From Endozoicomonas euniceicola (GTDB lineage: Bacteria; Pseudomonadota; Gammaproteobacteria; Pseudomonadales; Endozoicomonadaceae): a DNA stretch of 64,000 nt. Both the position numbers and the translations under genes were made by a program. Positions within the stretch are counted from its first letter, which is position 1. Every line of letters starts with the position of its first letter. The stretch lies in NCBI RefSeq assembly GCF_025562755.1, contig NZ_CP103300.1, forward strand, positions 4,093,001-4,157,000. Reading direction: 5' to 3'. Under the pieces are notes generated by a model. That model was not told the origin of the DNA. It saw only the letters and a list, made by a program, of their open reading frames with translations, and ran no database searches. Below, piece by piece: positions 48,101 through 56,196 of this stretch.

Positions 48101-51100
48101 AAAAGCGTACTGGTCTCAGCCGATGGACTGGTGGTTCCCCTGGTTCAGGGCGGCAGTACCAGCCGGGTCAGCCTGGTGGGCAGCCCCGAATCGTTCGCTG
48201 CCGGTCTGGGAGCCCAATGCGTCGGGGACGTGGTGGCCGATGGTCGGGTGGGTCAGCTGGATGCCCTGGTTTCCTCTTCTGCGCAGGCCATCCGTGAAGC
48301 CTTTCCAGACAGCCGGCTGCAGGATCTGGCAGCGGTCAGCGACCACCAGGCAGTGAGTCCCCTGACGTCTGCTTTAGCGGCACCCGCTTTTGCTGCCTCC
48401 TTTGCCCCCCGGGGGTGGCAGGGACACGGTACGACACTTCGCCGCTACTGGAAGAGTGATGTGCTTGCCCTGCATCCACCACAATCTCAGTCGATTAATG
48501 CGGATATTGACAAGCAGTTGCAATTTGAACAGCTGGTCCGGAACTTTTCTGACTGGCTGGCTTCCCCCGAAGTGAATACCCCTGCGGGTTCTGACTATAC
48601 GCCGTTGCTGACCACGTTAAAAAAAGTGAACAACCAGTGGCACATGGATTTTATCCGGGAGGGTACCAAGACAAAAAAAAACCTGCAGTTTACGAGTACC
48701 GCACCCGCAGAGTTAAAAAACTACCTGGACAGTCAAAACAAGGCTATCAAGCCCTCCGGGTTCCGGCATAAGCTAAAAAAACTGTTCAGGCCCACCCGAA
48801 CCAGTGGTTACGTCTCTGAGGCCCTCTCCCTGGTTGACAGTGTCCAGATGCTGATGATCATCATTCAGCGGGAAGCCTTCTTTGAACAGGTCTCAAAAAC
48901 CGAGGGAATGTCAGACTCCCTATACCGCGCCCTGGTGATGCACAGTTATGTGAATATGGGGATGGAGGCCACCCAGGCGACGGAACTGGCGGGCCAGGTG
49001 GTTAACCTGGTTAAGGACAGCCGCCCAATTAGCCGGATCCTGCCCAGTGAAACAAAAGTGGTGAAACGGATTCCCCCTGGTGGCGCGGGTTCGGCCAAGT
49101 CATTGGCGACAACCACCCGGCTAACCCGCTATGGCAAAGCGGTGAAGGCGGTCAAGTTTACCGGCAAGGCCCTCGGGGCGGCCGGTGTTGGATTGATGGC
49201 GTTCAGCACCGGGTTAACGGCTTACGAATACTCCCAGATAGAAGACGATGATATTAAGGATTTATACCGGTCAAAACTCATTGTCGAAAGCGTAGGCCTG
49301 GCGGCCGCCCTGTTCTCTTTAGTGGCCTCCGGACCGGTGGGGGCGGCCGTCGCGGTAGCGGTTTTCCTGGGGATGCTGATTGCGGAGGCGTTCTTCGCCG
49401 GCAAGATGAAAGAAATTGAGATACAGCGGAAGTTGCAGGTGGCCAGGCAAGCCGTAGAAAAGTTCAATGACATATACCGGGAGCTGAACCCGGACAGCTT
49501 TTTCCCCATCAGCGAGGAGAACAAAACCAGGGCCCTTGAGGCGGTCAGGAAAATTCTTACCAATCCGAACAAAAGCGATTATGGATGGGTCAATGATGAG
49601 TTAAAAGGGGCACTTTATCCCCTGAGCCCAACCGTCGTCGATCGTATCTTTAAAAAAATAAAGGATGAGTTCGGTAGTGACCAGTTTGAGATTAACAACA
49701 AAATTTATGATTTTCTGAACCAGGAAGGCCTGATTCCAGAGACCCACAGGGAAACCGCTGATTTCTACTTCAATCCGGCCACGAACCAGACGTTCTCTGT
49801 GGGCTTAAAGAAAATTGACCTTCAGGGAAAGCAGCTTGATTATGGCCGAATGTTTTTCAGGCACCAGCACTTTGAAACAAAAAAAAGAGGTACGACGGTG
49901 TCTGCGGTGCTGTTCCCGCTGGGTGATTTCACGGATGTTATCTATAGCTATGTGGAGAGCGATTGCAAGGCGGGCAGACGGCTGTCGTTTTATCAGTGTA
50001 CGGATGGTATTTTCAATGTCACCGGCATTATGCCCGATAAAATAGGCACCGTTATTATGCCGGCCCGGCTGGACTGGGACTTCGGAGGGGAGTATACGGA
50101 GTTTGATGATGCCAGAACCATTCCCGACTCAGGTAGCCGGCGCTTTTTCGATGCGATCCACAACTCCGGGGCAAAGATTAAGTATTACGACACAAAAACG
50201 GTCAAGGGTGATAACCCAAGGGGAAGCAGCCAGTCTAATACGGTTGAGAAGGGGTATATGATTCAACGGCTTGTCAGGGAAGAGTCCAGGCACACGGACG
50301 TACTTTTGAATCTGGACTACGAAGACCATGACATTATATTCCCGCCAAAAATTCGGGAGCCGAGCAATACTGGAAGGGGGCTTCTGTACACCGTTAACGT
50401 ACCTGACAACAGCAAGAATAATTACCGGCTGATCATCAAGGACAACTGGTCTATTAACCTGAAGAACCTGAAGAACGCCAGGTCGGCTTCGTTTAGCCTG
50501 TATTACCATGGGGATCGTGAGGTTCAGTGTATTAATCGATATTACAATTTGTATGAAGGGAAGCATTGCGGTTTTTCACGGACCGACGATGGGTTTACTT
50601 TTAAGCTGGGTGGCGCCAGCGTTTATTTTGATCTACCGAAAGACGCCCTCAGCGAGGAAGAAAAAAACCATTACAAGGTCATGATCGTTGATGATAACGC
50701 GGGCTTTAAGGTCGCTCCCCTTCACAATAAAGCACCAATAGAGCTGCTCTATTTTATCTCGAAAGGGCCAATTCAGGAGTCGGCACAACGAGTCCGGTAT
50801 TTCACAGAGATTGAGGCGGCCTTTAACCGTAATGAATACAGTTACGCTTTCCGGCTCAAGCCCGCCCCGAAAGGCAGTACCAGGTATCTTTTCCCTGGCC
50901 GGTTCGTGCCGGTTATTTTGCAGAAGACTATACAACGGGTTTTTTTACAGGTCTGGTATGACCGCAGCAACAACATTGAGATTACATTTTGTCGGCAACC
51001 GGGTGAAGAGCAGGGGCATATTATCCCTGTTACGGGGGCTCCGAACACGGGATATTATTTCTACAACCGTCACGTCAGGTGGCTGTATTTTGAACCGGCT

Positions 51101-54100
51101 TCTCTCCAGAGCTCAAGCAGAACATGCCACTACAACAAAACATTCAGCGCTAAAGGCCGCCTTGCACTTAATTATGAAATAAAAAGTTACAAAGTCACTG
51201 ACGATCCGGAACCGCAGCTGATGGTGATGACCGATGCCGGGGTCTGGTTTACTCTTGAGCGCCCGGTACCGGGGCCGGTTGTTCATCCATTCAACGTAAC
51301 CCCTGTTTTTATCAGTACGACGTTTTTCACCCATGATAAAGCGTTGGACCAGGTGGCTGATAGCGAGCCCTCCACCAGATTTTTGCCTGTTAATCTTGTC
51401 AGAAAAGACAATGCCAGCCACCTGCTCCGCAGTGGCTTTTATGATACAAAAAACAAGGTCGTGATGACGTACCTGTCCAGCGCCATTGATTTTTACGACA
51501 AAGAGCAGATGGAAGCCCGGTGCCTGGCAGGCAGCAATGGCCGGAAAGTGATTCGCCTGACGTATAGTGACGCGTCAAAACAGTACCAGCTCGCCTCTGA
51601 AGACGATATTGCCCGGCGTCAATCGGTGACAACGGACTGCGTTGAGATAACCGGTTTGGGGGGTGTCTACCTGAAACTGGCCCCGGAGCTGACCCGCTCG
51701 ATTATCAAAGACCACTCGCCGGTGCACAGCTTCAGAAAAGGAGACACCGTCTACTATGTGATGCACAGCAGCACTGTGGGCGCACTTTATTATGTCTCGA
51801 TAGAACGGCCCCGGGTGGATTACGCAGACCTGCTGACCACCTCGCCGGGCACGCTGAATCTTGTCACGTTTGGCCGCAGCGCCCTGAATGTCAGGGACGG
51901 CAAGGGCGATTTTCTGGACGTCAGATCCCTTAAGAACGGTATCCTGGCCTTTACCCGTAACGGCTATATCCTGATGATCCCCAATGACGCGCTGTTGAAC
52001 GGTACCCACCTGGGCAGCGCCCCCCTGGAAACTTACCAGTTCACTGGCTGGCATTACGGTTATAGCGACAATGATGAGTCCATTCGATTAAGCCTGCCTT
52101 CCTTAGCGGACGCTTCCCGGGAATACTATCAGTTGCCCAAAGACTCGAGCATCGACCTGACTGACCTGGATATGGGGGTCATCGTTGACGGACTGTATGC
52201 CGATCATTTTGGTGAGGACAAGACTGCCCCGGAAAACTGGAGCCCCCGGCAGGCTTCTGCATTTCTTACGGATCTCAGGCAAGCCGTCAGGGGCGTTTGC
52301 GACCAGTTTGCGCTGGATTTTGGTGAAGAAGCCCCGGACCTGGTCCGACTGCCGATGGTAAACCCACCGAAGGGTAAGCCCCTGCCCGCTTTTTTAGCAA
52401 AGATGGATTTCTGGTATCTGCGCTCCAGAGACCGGCTGTTTGCCGCCAATGCCGACGATGCGTTCAGAATAGGAGGGGACAATGGCAACTCCCTGATGGC
52501 CCTGAAGGGCGAGGAAGACAGCATCCCCTACCGGTTTTACATGGGTCCGGTAGCCGGCGGGAATCCAACCCCCGGTACCAACTCAACACTCAGCACCAAC
52601 TCAACACTCAGCACCAACCCTACACTCAGCACCAGAACGATACCCAGCACCGGCCCGACATCGGAACCACTGACCGAGTGCCCCCGGAACCGGGTTGTCC
52701 CGAGCCTGCTGCCCGAGGTGCTTCGTCCGGACGTTTCCGTGCCCTGTGAGGACGGTGACGACAACCCTGAAGCAAGCTACTTCTGGAATAACGTCAGACA
52801 GCAATGGGAAGGCCGCAGTGGGCATTATTCATTCACTGTTGTCGATGGTCACAAAACGCTCTCCGGCCTTCATTTAACCAATGACCAGCAGACTCAGAAA
52901 CAACAGCGGGGGGCTTATAGCCTTCTGGTCAGTAGTAACGGTAATTTAATCTACGGAGCCTCCACATCTTACAAATATGTCTGGCCGAGGCTGTCCGGGA
53001 AAGTATCGAGCCTGCTATCGTCTGATATGCCCTCCCCCTATAAAAACTTTCCGAAGCAGCCACTGCTGGAGATTGAGTTTGCACCCGACTGGCTGAAAGC
53101 CAAAAAATTCCGCCAGGCATGGTATGACACACAGGATAACCTGTTATTCCTGGGGCCCGAAACCCGCAAGGATGATGAACTGGTACTGATTGGTAGACTG
53201 GACGCCGGCCGTCGTTCCGGCCAGCTCACGCAAACCGGAGCTTTGTGTTTCAGCCGTAAAAGACGCAAGGTCTTTTTTATTGACAAAGATCGGGCCATAC
53301 CTGCTCATAAGCCATTCGACGGGGCAAGCCCATTTGCGCAGGAGCTTAGCCGCCTGTTAGACATTGAGGTGAGCCGGGACGGTCATGGGCTCCGGGTCTA
53401 TGGCAGCGGCAGGGATGACCGGTTAACCATCTCTGACTTTTTGCTGGATACCCTTTACTTCGACAGGGGCAAAGGCGCCAGGCGGTTAACCCCGAACCCG
53501 GACCGTCCCCATGACCTGACCCTTTACTTTGACGGCAAGGGCGGCAATGACTCCTTTTCGATGAAGTTCAGTGACCTGACTTATTGCGCGCAGGTGATCA
53601 TTAAGCTGGAAATGCAGCCTGCTGCAACGCCCCCCGGGGATAACAATGGCCAGTCTCAGCGCATCCGTATTCATGCCCCGGCGTTTCAAAGCACCCTCCT
53701 GCGTGACAAGAATGACCTTCTGATCCTTGATCGTTTTGATCCTAAAGGTGTTTTGCGGATCAAGCAGGTCTGGACGGCACCGCTGGCCCCCCTCCCAAAA
53801 CCCACAGGCATTCAGTTCAACGACGCTCGCTTTACGCTTGACCAGTTACGGGTAGAGGTTCAGGCCAACCAGGGTATTTATATGCCGCCACTGGCGGCCG
53901 GCACCGGCGCATTGCCTCCAGCCCCTGTACCTGCCACCCCGGACAGACCCTTGTTCATTGATGTGGCGCCTGGCTTCCTGCTGGTGCCGAAGAAACAGGC
54001 AGACACCCTGAAACTAACCGTGCAACCGGTCAGCGGGGCGGTCAGCGGGGCGGTCAATGGCACGACCAGCATGACGGTCGAGGGGTATCGCTTTGCCCGG

Positions 54101-55792
54101 GGCAGCGTCCGGGTGCGTCAGCTCAGCACGGAAGGGAGCAAGCCCGCTTCAGGCTACTATAACCTCGACTTTGACGATGGCCGGGGTTGCCACAACTGCC
54201 TCTCCCCCGCCCGGAGCACAAACCAGACGCAAACCATAGGGGGGCATGAGTTTACGGTTTTTGAGGCACCCGCAAAGCTGAACCTGAAAAACAAAACCAA
54301 ATACCTGGCCCAGTGGAACAACACCCTTGGTTTCCCGGTGATCGGCAAAGAGCAACTGGACGACTATGGCCCCGTGTTTGATAAAGCCAGCCCTTACCCG
54401 GTGCTGGCTTTGGATAACCCGGCCATGCTGGACGAACAGCCGGTTTTCGGTGTGTTTTATGATGTGGATATCAAGGCGCTGCGGTTTGCTTTTGAAATCA
54501 ACCGCCATAGCCTGACCATTAACGTATGGCGCGGTCAGAACCTCATACGCAAGGGACACATGAACCGAACCGGCACCGCCAGCCTGAATGTCCTGCTGGT
54601 TGATCGGGAGACGGGCAGACAAACACGACACAAAGTCTTTCCCTTCTCCCTGTCATCACTGAAACTGGTTGCCCGTGGCGATAACTGGGCGCTGGAATCG
54701 GGTGACTATCGGTTCCACCTGGGTGCCATTGATGACCGGATACTGGCTTTTGAGCGGCTCAGCCCCTCAATCGTGACGACTTTGTCTAAGGCCATGCCTT
54801 TCGATGGCTTTGTGTTTGCCGGTGAGCAGGCCAACGAACGGATTAAAATGATGGAGCTGGCCGAACGGCTGGCCCCATCGGTGCCCCGGTTATTTGACGG
54901 GGCGAAGGCAGCCAGCCCCCAGATGGACGGCAACGGCCTGAATAACATTCTTTATATCGCCCCGGAAAAAGCGATCCGCGAGGTCTATGGCCATAACGGC
55001 AATGACCTGTTCCTGCTGGGAGACCCAGACCAGAAAGGCGGCCAGGCAAACACCCGGGAAACCATCAATCGAACTCCGGTGGAGCTTAATGGTGATGCTG
55101 GCGATGACATTTACGACATCCGGTCATCACGGAATGCCACCGTCACTGACAGCCAGGGGCAACATACTGTTATCCTGTCGTCAGGCTCCAGAAGCAACCT
55201 GAGGTCACTGGAGGGTAAGAAAAGCACCCGGCTCTACCTCACTGACCTCGAGCCGGAGGAGGTGCAGTTCAACCTGCGCCGCCGAACCGGTAGCAGCAAC
55301 CTGAACCAGACGACGGTGGATAACCCGGGCAGTACCGGCCTGAATGATACCTTCGTAGTGATCCCCCACCAAGGCGCAGAACTGGCGGTGATTAGCCTGT
55401 CGGCACTGGATAGCATCTACTTCAGAGGGCGGCGTTACACCAGTGACCCCACAGGCTGGGTAACGGGGCGCAACCGGACGCTGGCCGGGCCCGGAGTTAA
55501 CCGGTTTGGGCCGGAGACACCGGAAGGGAAGATCATCAGTGGCCAGCGCCTGGCTGCCAGCCTGATGCCAGCCGGGGATAAAAAGAGCGGTAAAGCCCGG
55601 CTCCGGGTGCCTGAGGCCAACCAGGGTTCAGCGCGGATAGAGCAGCATTTCCAACAGCTGGTGCAAAGCCTGGCGCCTTTCAATGCCAACGTTATGGGAG
55701 GGGAGGCTGCCTTTGTGCCGGGAACGCAGAACGTGACCAGCCTGAACATGACTTCCCCCCTGGCCAACACCACCACGCTGCCAACGACTTGA
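45164..55792 (+). CDS. Toxin D: TcdA/TcdB-like giant autoprocessing protein, a B/C chimera
   Basis: This 3542-aa protein joins a B-type N-terminal module to a C-type body. Residues 1 to about 860 are nearly identical to B (GGLVVDIN with D214/N216; C80 residues Asp of TPYDHK, H550 and C586). After the furin loop (R870-K-R-R873 between C863 and C880) the sequence follows toxin C for 8 kb, including the Thr/Ser minisatellite. The switch lies around 47,640-47,800. The last 150 residues contain changes unique to D (KSGKARLRVPEANQG, PFNANV, VPGTQN). Domain order otherwise as in B. As a recombinant whose frame is intact, it is expected to be functional. Confidence 0.82.
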   Translation: MPNVPAAQNNPLPKKIHFVVIGELTRAQALRIETWAKANPDWSVKLWKDGNSYFDRLVLKEMASELLEIDDMKKQIGGQGTPIGNDDWAERLPNSIGFDLDILRNHQRKMAKSINRKVKPGGKTRADAVKGWLISNHGKSKNELDDIIKAQQSIYDTLKKNGVDIEDSGSQFPFFTVDEKKLYIDAAYNYADFTTAQRVMQLLLLDKHGGLVVDINTFPKINSDVFSEISDEDTFALFRKMFGDHSSLVVQKEDIEKGFHELEKKSRLQALLQRLKSDFITTDAPLDEDYLSKLRDYGYGSRAESIIRASEKAPESQWFKPLGTLMMADEDILMAGSGGGNEGDFYFLAAHRNTFTVTNVLHEAVLFFKTKPYEDMPLKDFRDAKNRIRQLLRLSIGGSGLTADQEKEYIDEALTAIDKLDERGFLPPIDPYGDVLGRRSIERLFYSYAMKNTLNPGTPFIYEPDHLKGGIHGVNHAYDIATADATPYDHKVIIIAGNQPEIIHGGILLFQRNPGQSSLVLWDKNQQRLIKLAGKKQPVTENSKINVKAHGNYLKVGDFDASEIADIIAKVVPSGGRVKKVKIDACSVEKFSHLIDPKLDSASQEALGSTFGGSLLRALEKKGISAGVVVTNNKQTFIDSFLGSRYAFNVSGEKDRFYTEIILRKPGDSIVETRLVDGKLLSKIRPGHSALKKEVIRKKRTDEIIHLSLAHRPSYHFDSAALYGHLHQGNILIPATVEAIVLAAGKEDFSGKIIALGNPEYAEGVQWVLNETMTSSSANAWLSKVKKYFGLDAGVMFTRIQKEYSKGRNINKRTMMALPLKNLKKRIANGQIEVVVGSFEDADIIKARYNEPFSYVSQSSDLCRFAPSTRKRRSASTASCRNDPEPFIDSLKLLSDDKTQIVLDGLQKDIALVDAPEDSALFKLQQEIKGYRRRVAQAALKPSLGKHSIIALDEASFASAKELASKPDSRAEAFQFIPGKSVLVSADGLVVPLVQGGSTSRVSLVGSPESFAAGLGAQCVGDVVADGRVGQLDALVSSSAQAIREAFPDSRLQDLAAVSDHQAVSPLTSALAAPAFAASFAPRGWQGHGTTLRRYWKSDVLALHPPQSQSINADIDKQLQFEQLVRNFSDWLASPEVNTPAGSDYTPLLTTLKKVNNQWHMDFIREGTKTKKNLQFTSTAPAELKNYLDSQNKAIKPSGFRHKLKKLFRPTRTSGYVSEALSLVDSVQMLMIIIQREAFFEQVSKTEGMSDSLYRALVMHSYVNMGMEATQATELAGQVVNLVKDSRPISRILPSETKVVKRIPPGGAGSAKSLATTTRLTRYGKAVKAVKFTGKALGAAGVGLMAFSTGLTAYEYSQIEDDDIKDLYRSKLIVESVGLAAALFSLVASGPVGAAVAVAVFLGMLIAEAFFAGKMKEIEIQRKLQVARQAVEKFNDIYRELNPDSFFPISEENKTRALEAVRKILTNPNKSDYGWVNDELKGALYPLSPTVVDRIFKKIKDEFGSDQFEINNKIYDFLNQEGLIPETHRETADFYFNPATNQTFSVGLKKIDLQGKQLDYGRMFFRHQHFETKKRGTTVSAVLFPLGDFTDVIYSYVESDCKAGRRLSFYQCTDGIFNVTGIMPDKIGTVIMPARLDWDFGGEYTEFDDARTIPDSGSRRFFDAIHNSGAKIKYYDTKTVKGDNPRGSSQSNTVEKGYMIQRLVREESRHTDVLLNLDYEDHDIIFPPKIREPSNTGRGLLYTVNVPDNSKNNYRLIIKDNWSINLKNLKNARSASFSLYYHGDREVQCINRYYNLYEGKHCGFSRTDDGFTFKLGGASVYFDLPKDALSEEEKNHYKVMIVDDNAGFKVAPLHNKAPIELLYFISKGPIQESAQRVRYFTEIEAAFNRNEYSYAFRLKPAPKGSTRYLFPGRFVPVILQKTIQRVFLQVWYDRSNNIEITFCRQPGEEQGHIIPVTGAPNTGYYFYNRHVRWLYFEPASLQSSSRTCHYNKTFSAKGRLALNYEIKSYKVTDDPEPQLMVMTDAGVWFTLERPVPGPVVHPFNVTPVFISTTFFTHDKALDQVADSEPSTRFLPVNLVRKDNASHLLRSGFYDTKNKVVMTYLSSAIDFYDKEQMEARCLAGSNGRKVIRLTYSDASKQYQLASEDDIARRQSVTTDCVEITGLGGVYLKLAPELTRSIIKDHSPVHSFRKGDTVYYVMHSSTVGALYYVSIERPRVDYADLLTTSPGTLNLVTFGRSALNVRDGKGDFLDVRSLKNGILAFTRNGYILMIPNDALLNGTHLGSAPLETYQFTGWHYGYSDNDESIRLSLPSLADASREYYQLPKDSSIDLTDLDMGVIVDGLYADHFGEDKTAPENWSPRQASAFLTDLRQAVRGVCDQFALDFGEEAPDLVRLPMVNPPKGKPLPAFLAKMDFWYLRSRDRLFAANADDAFRIGGDNGNSLMALKGEEDSIPYRFYMGPVAGGNPTPGTNSTLSTNSTLSTNPTLSTRTIPSTGPTSEPLTECPRNRVVPSLLPEVLRPDVSVPCEDGDDNPEASYFWNNVRQQWEGRSGHYSFTVVDGHKTLSGLHLTNDQQTQKQQRGAYSLLVSSNGNLIYGASTSYKYVWPRLSGKVSSLLSSDMPSPYKNFPKQPLLEIEFAPDWLKAKKFRQAWYDTQDNLLFLGPETRKDDELVLIGRLDAGRRSGQLTQTGALCFSRKRRKVFFIDKDRAIPAHKPFDGASPFAQELSRLLDIEVSRDGHGLRVYGSGRDDRLTISDFLLDTLYFDRGKGARRLTPNPDRPHDLTLYFDGKGGNDSFSMKFSDLTYCAQVIIKLEMQPAATPPGDNNGQSQRIRIHAPAFQSTLLRDKNDLLILDRFDPKGVLRIKQVWTAPLAPLPKPTGIQFNDARFTLDQLRVEVQANQGIYMPPLAAGTGALPPAPVPATPDRPLFIDVAPGFLLVPKKQADTLKLTVQPVSGAVSGAVNGTTSMTVEGYRFARGSVRVRQLSTEGSKPASGYYNLDFDDGRGCHNCLSPARSTNQTQTIGGHEFTVFEAPAKLNLKNKTKYLAQWNNTLGFPVIGKEQLDDYGPVFDKASPYPVLALDNPAMLDEQPVFGVFYDVDIKALRFAFEINRHSLTINVWRGQNLIRKGHMNRTGTASLNVLLVDRETGRQTRHKVFPFSLSSLKLVARGDNWALESGDYRFHLGAIDDRILAFERLSPSIVTTLSKAMPFDGFVFAGEQANERIKMMELAERLAPSVPRLFDGAKAASPQMDGNGLNNILYIAPEKAIREVYGHNGNDLFLLGDPDQKGGQANTRETINRTPVELNGDAGDDIYDIRSSRNATVTDSQGQHTVILSSGSRSNLRSLEGKKSTRLYLTDLEPEEVQFNLRRRTGSSNLNQTTVDNPGSTGLNDTFVVIPHQGAELAVISLSALDSIYFRGRRYTSDPTGWVTGRNRTLAGPGVNRFGPETPEGKIISGQRLAASLMPAGDKKSGKARLRVPEANQGSARIEQHFQQLVQSLAPFNANVMGGEAAFVPGTQNVTSLNMTSPLANTTTLPTT
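47750..47803 (+). other. Cys-bracketed furin-type site in toxin D
   Basis: Encodes the same loop as toxin B (C863 to C880, RKRR then Ser), at the point where B-like sequence gives way to C-like sequence. Confidence 0.65.
47758..55792 (+). repeat. Body module shared by toxins C and D (copy 2)
   Basis: Counterpart of 36721-44755, offset 11037 bp. Confidence 0.9.
52578..52649 (+). repeat. 18-bp minisatellite in toxin D
   Basis: Same four units as at 41541-41612, with no change seen. Confidence 0.9.
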
Positions 55793-56196
55793 AACAGGTT
55801 TGGCATCCTCTCCCTGCCGGGTCGCCCGGGAGCTTGACCTGAATGTCAGCGATGTTCGGAAAATGACTCAACAGCTCCGGCAGGCAGTGTACGACAAAAG
55901 TCTTATGTAGTCCTCAGTGGCGAGATGGAATGCGATGAGGTCTACATGCGGAACCATCTAAGTATTACGACACTCGTAGTGCAATTATGATCTATGCTTG
56001 CAGCCTTGATGCTATGTCATCGTTATTTCTTCTTTCACGCTCACTTTTGATGATCGAGCTGCCAGATAAACCCTGTAAGTCTTTGCTGCTTTATGGTTAC
56101 CGGTACAGCATGAGAGCTTGGGCAAATGGATCAGATATACGCAAATAGACGTGTAATACAGTTGGGTCAGCTAAAGAGAAACACAGGTAATGAATC
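55793..56196 (+). other. Spacer between toxins D and E
   Basis: 404 bp without a gene. The first 250 bp follow the B-C and C-D spacers closely; the last 150 bp are more diverged but keep the same order of blocks (GCCAGATAAACCCTGTAA, TACAGCA, CACAGGTAATGAATC). Confidence 0.6.
56050..56196 (+). promoter_or_regulatory. Conserved upstream block of toxin E
   Basis: Diverged version of the block before B, C and D. The dyad is weaker here (TGCTG...ACAGCA). ACAGGTAA supplies the ribosome-binding site. Confidence 0.45.
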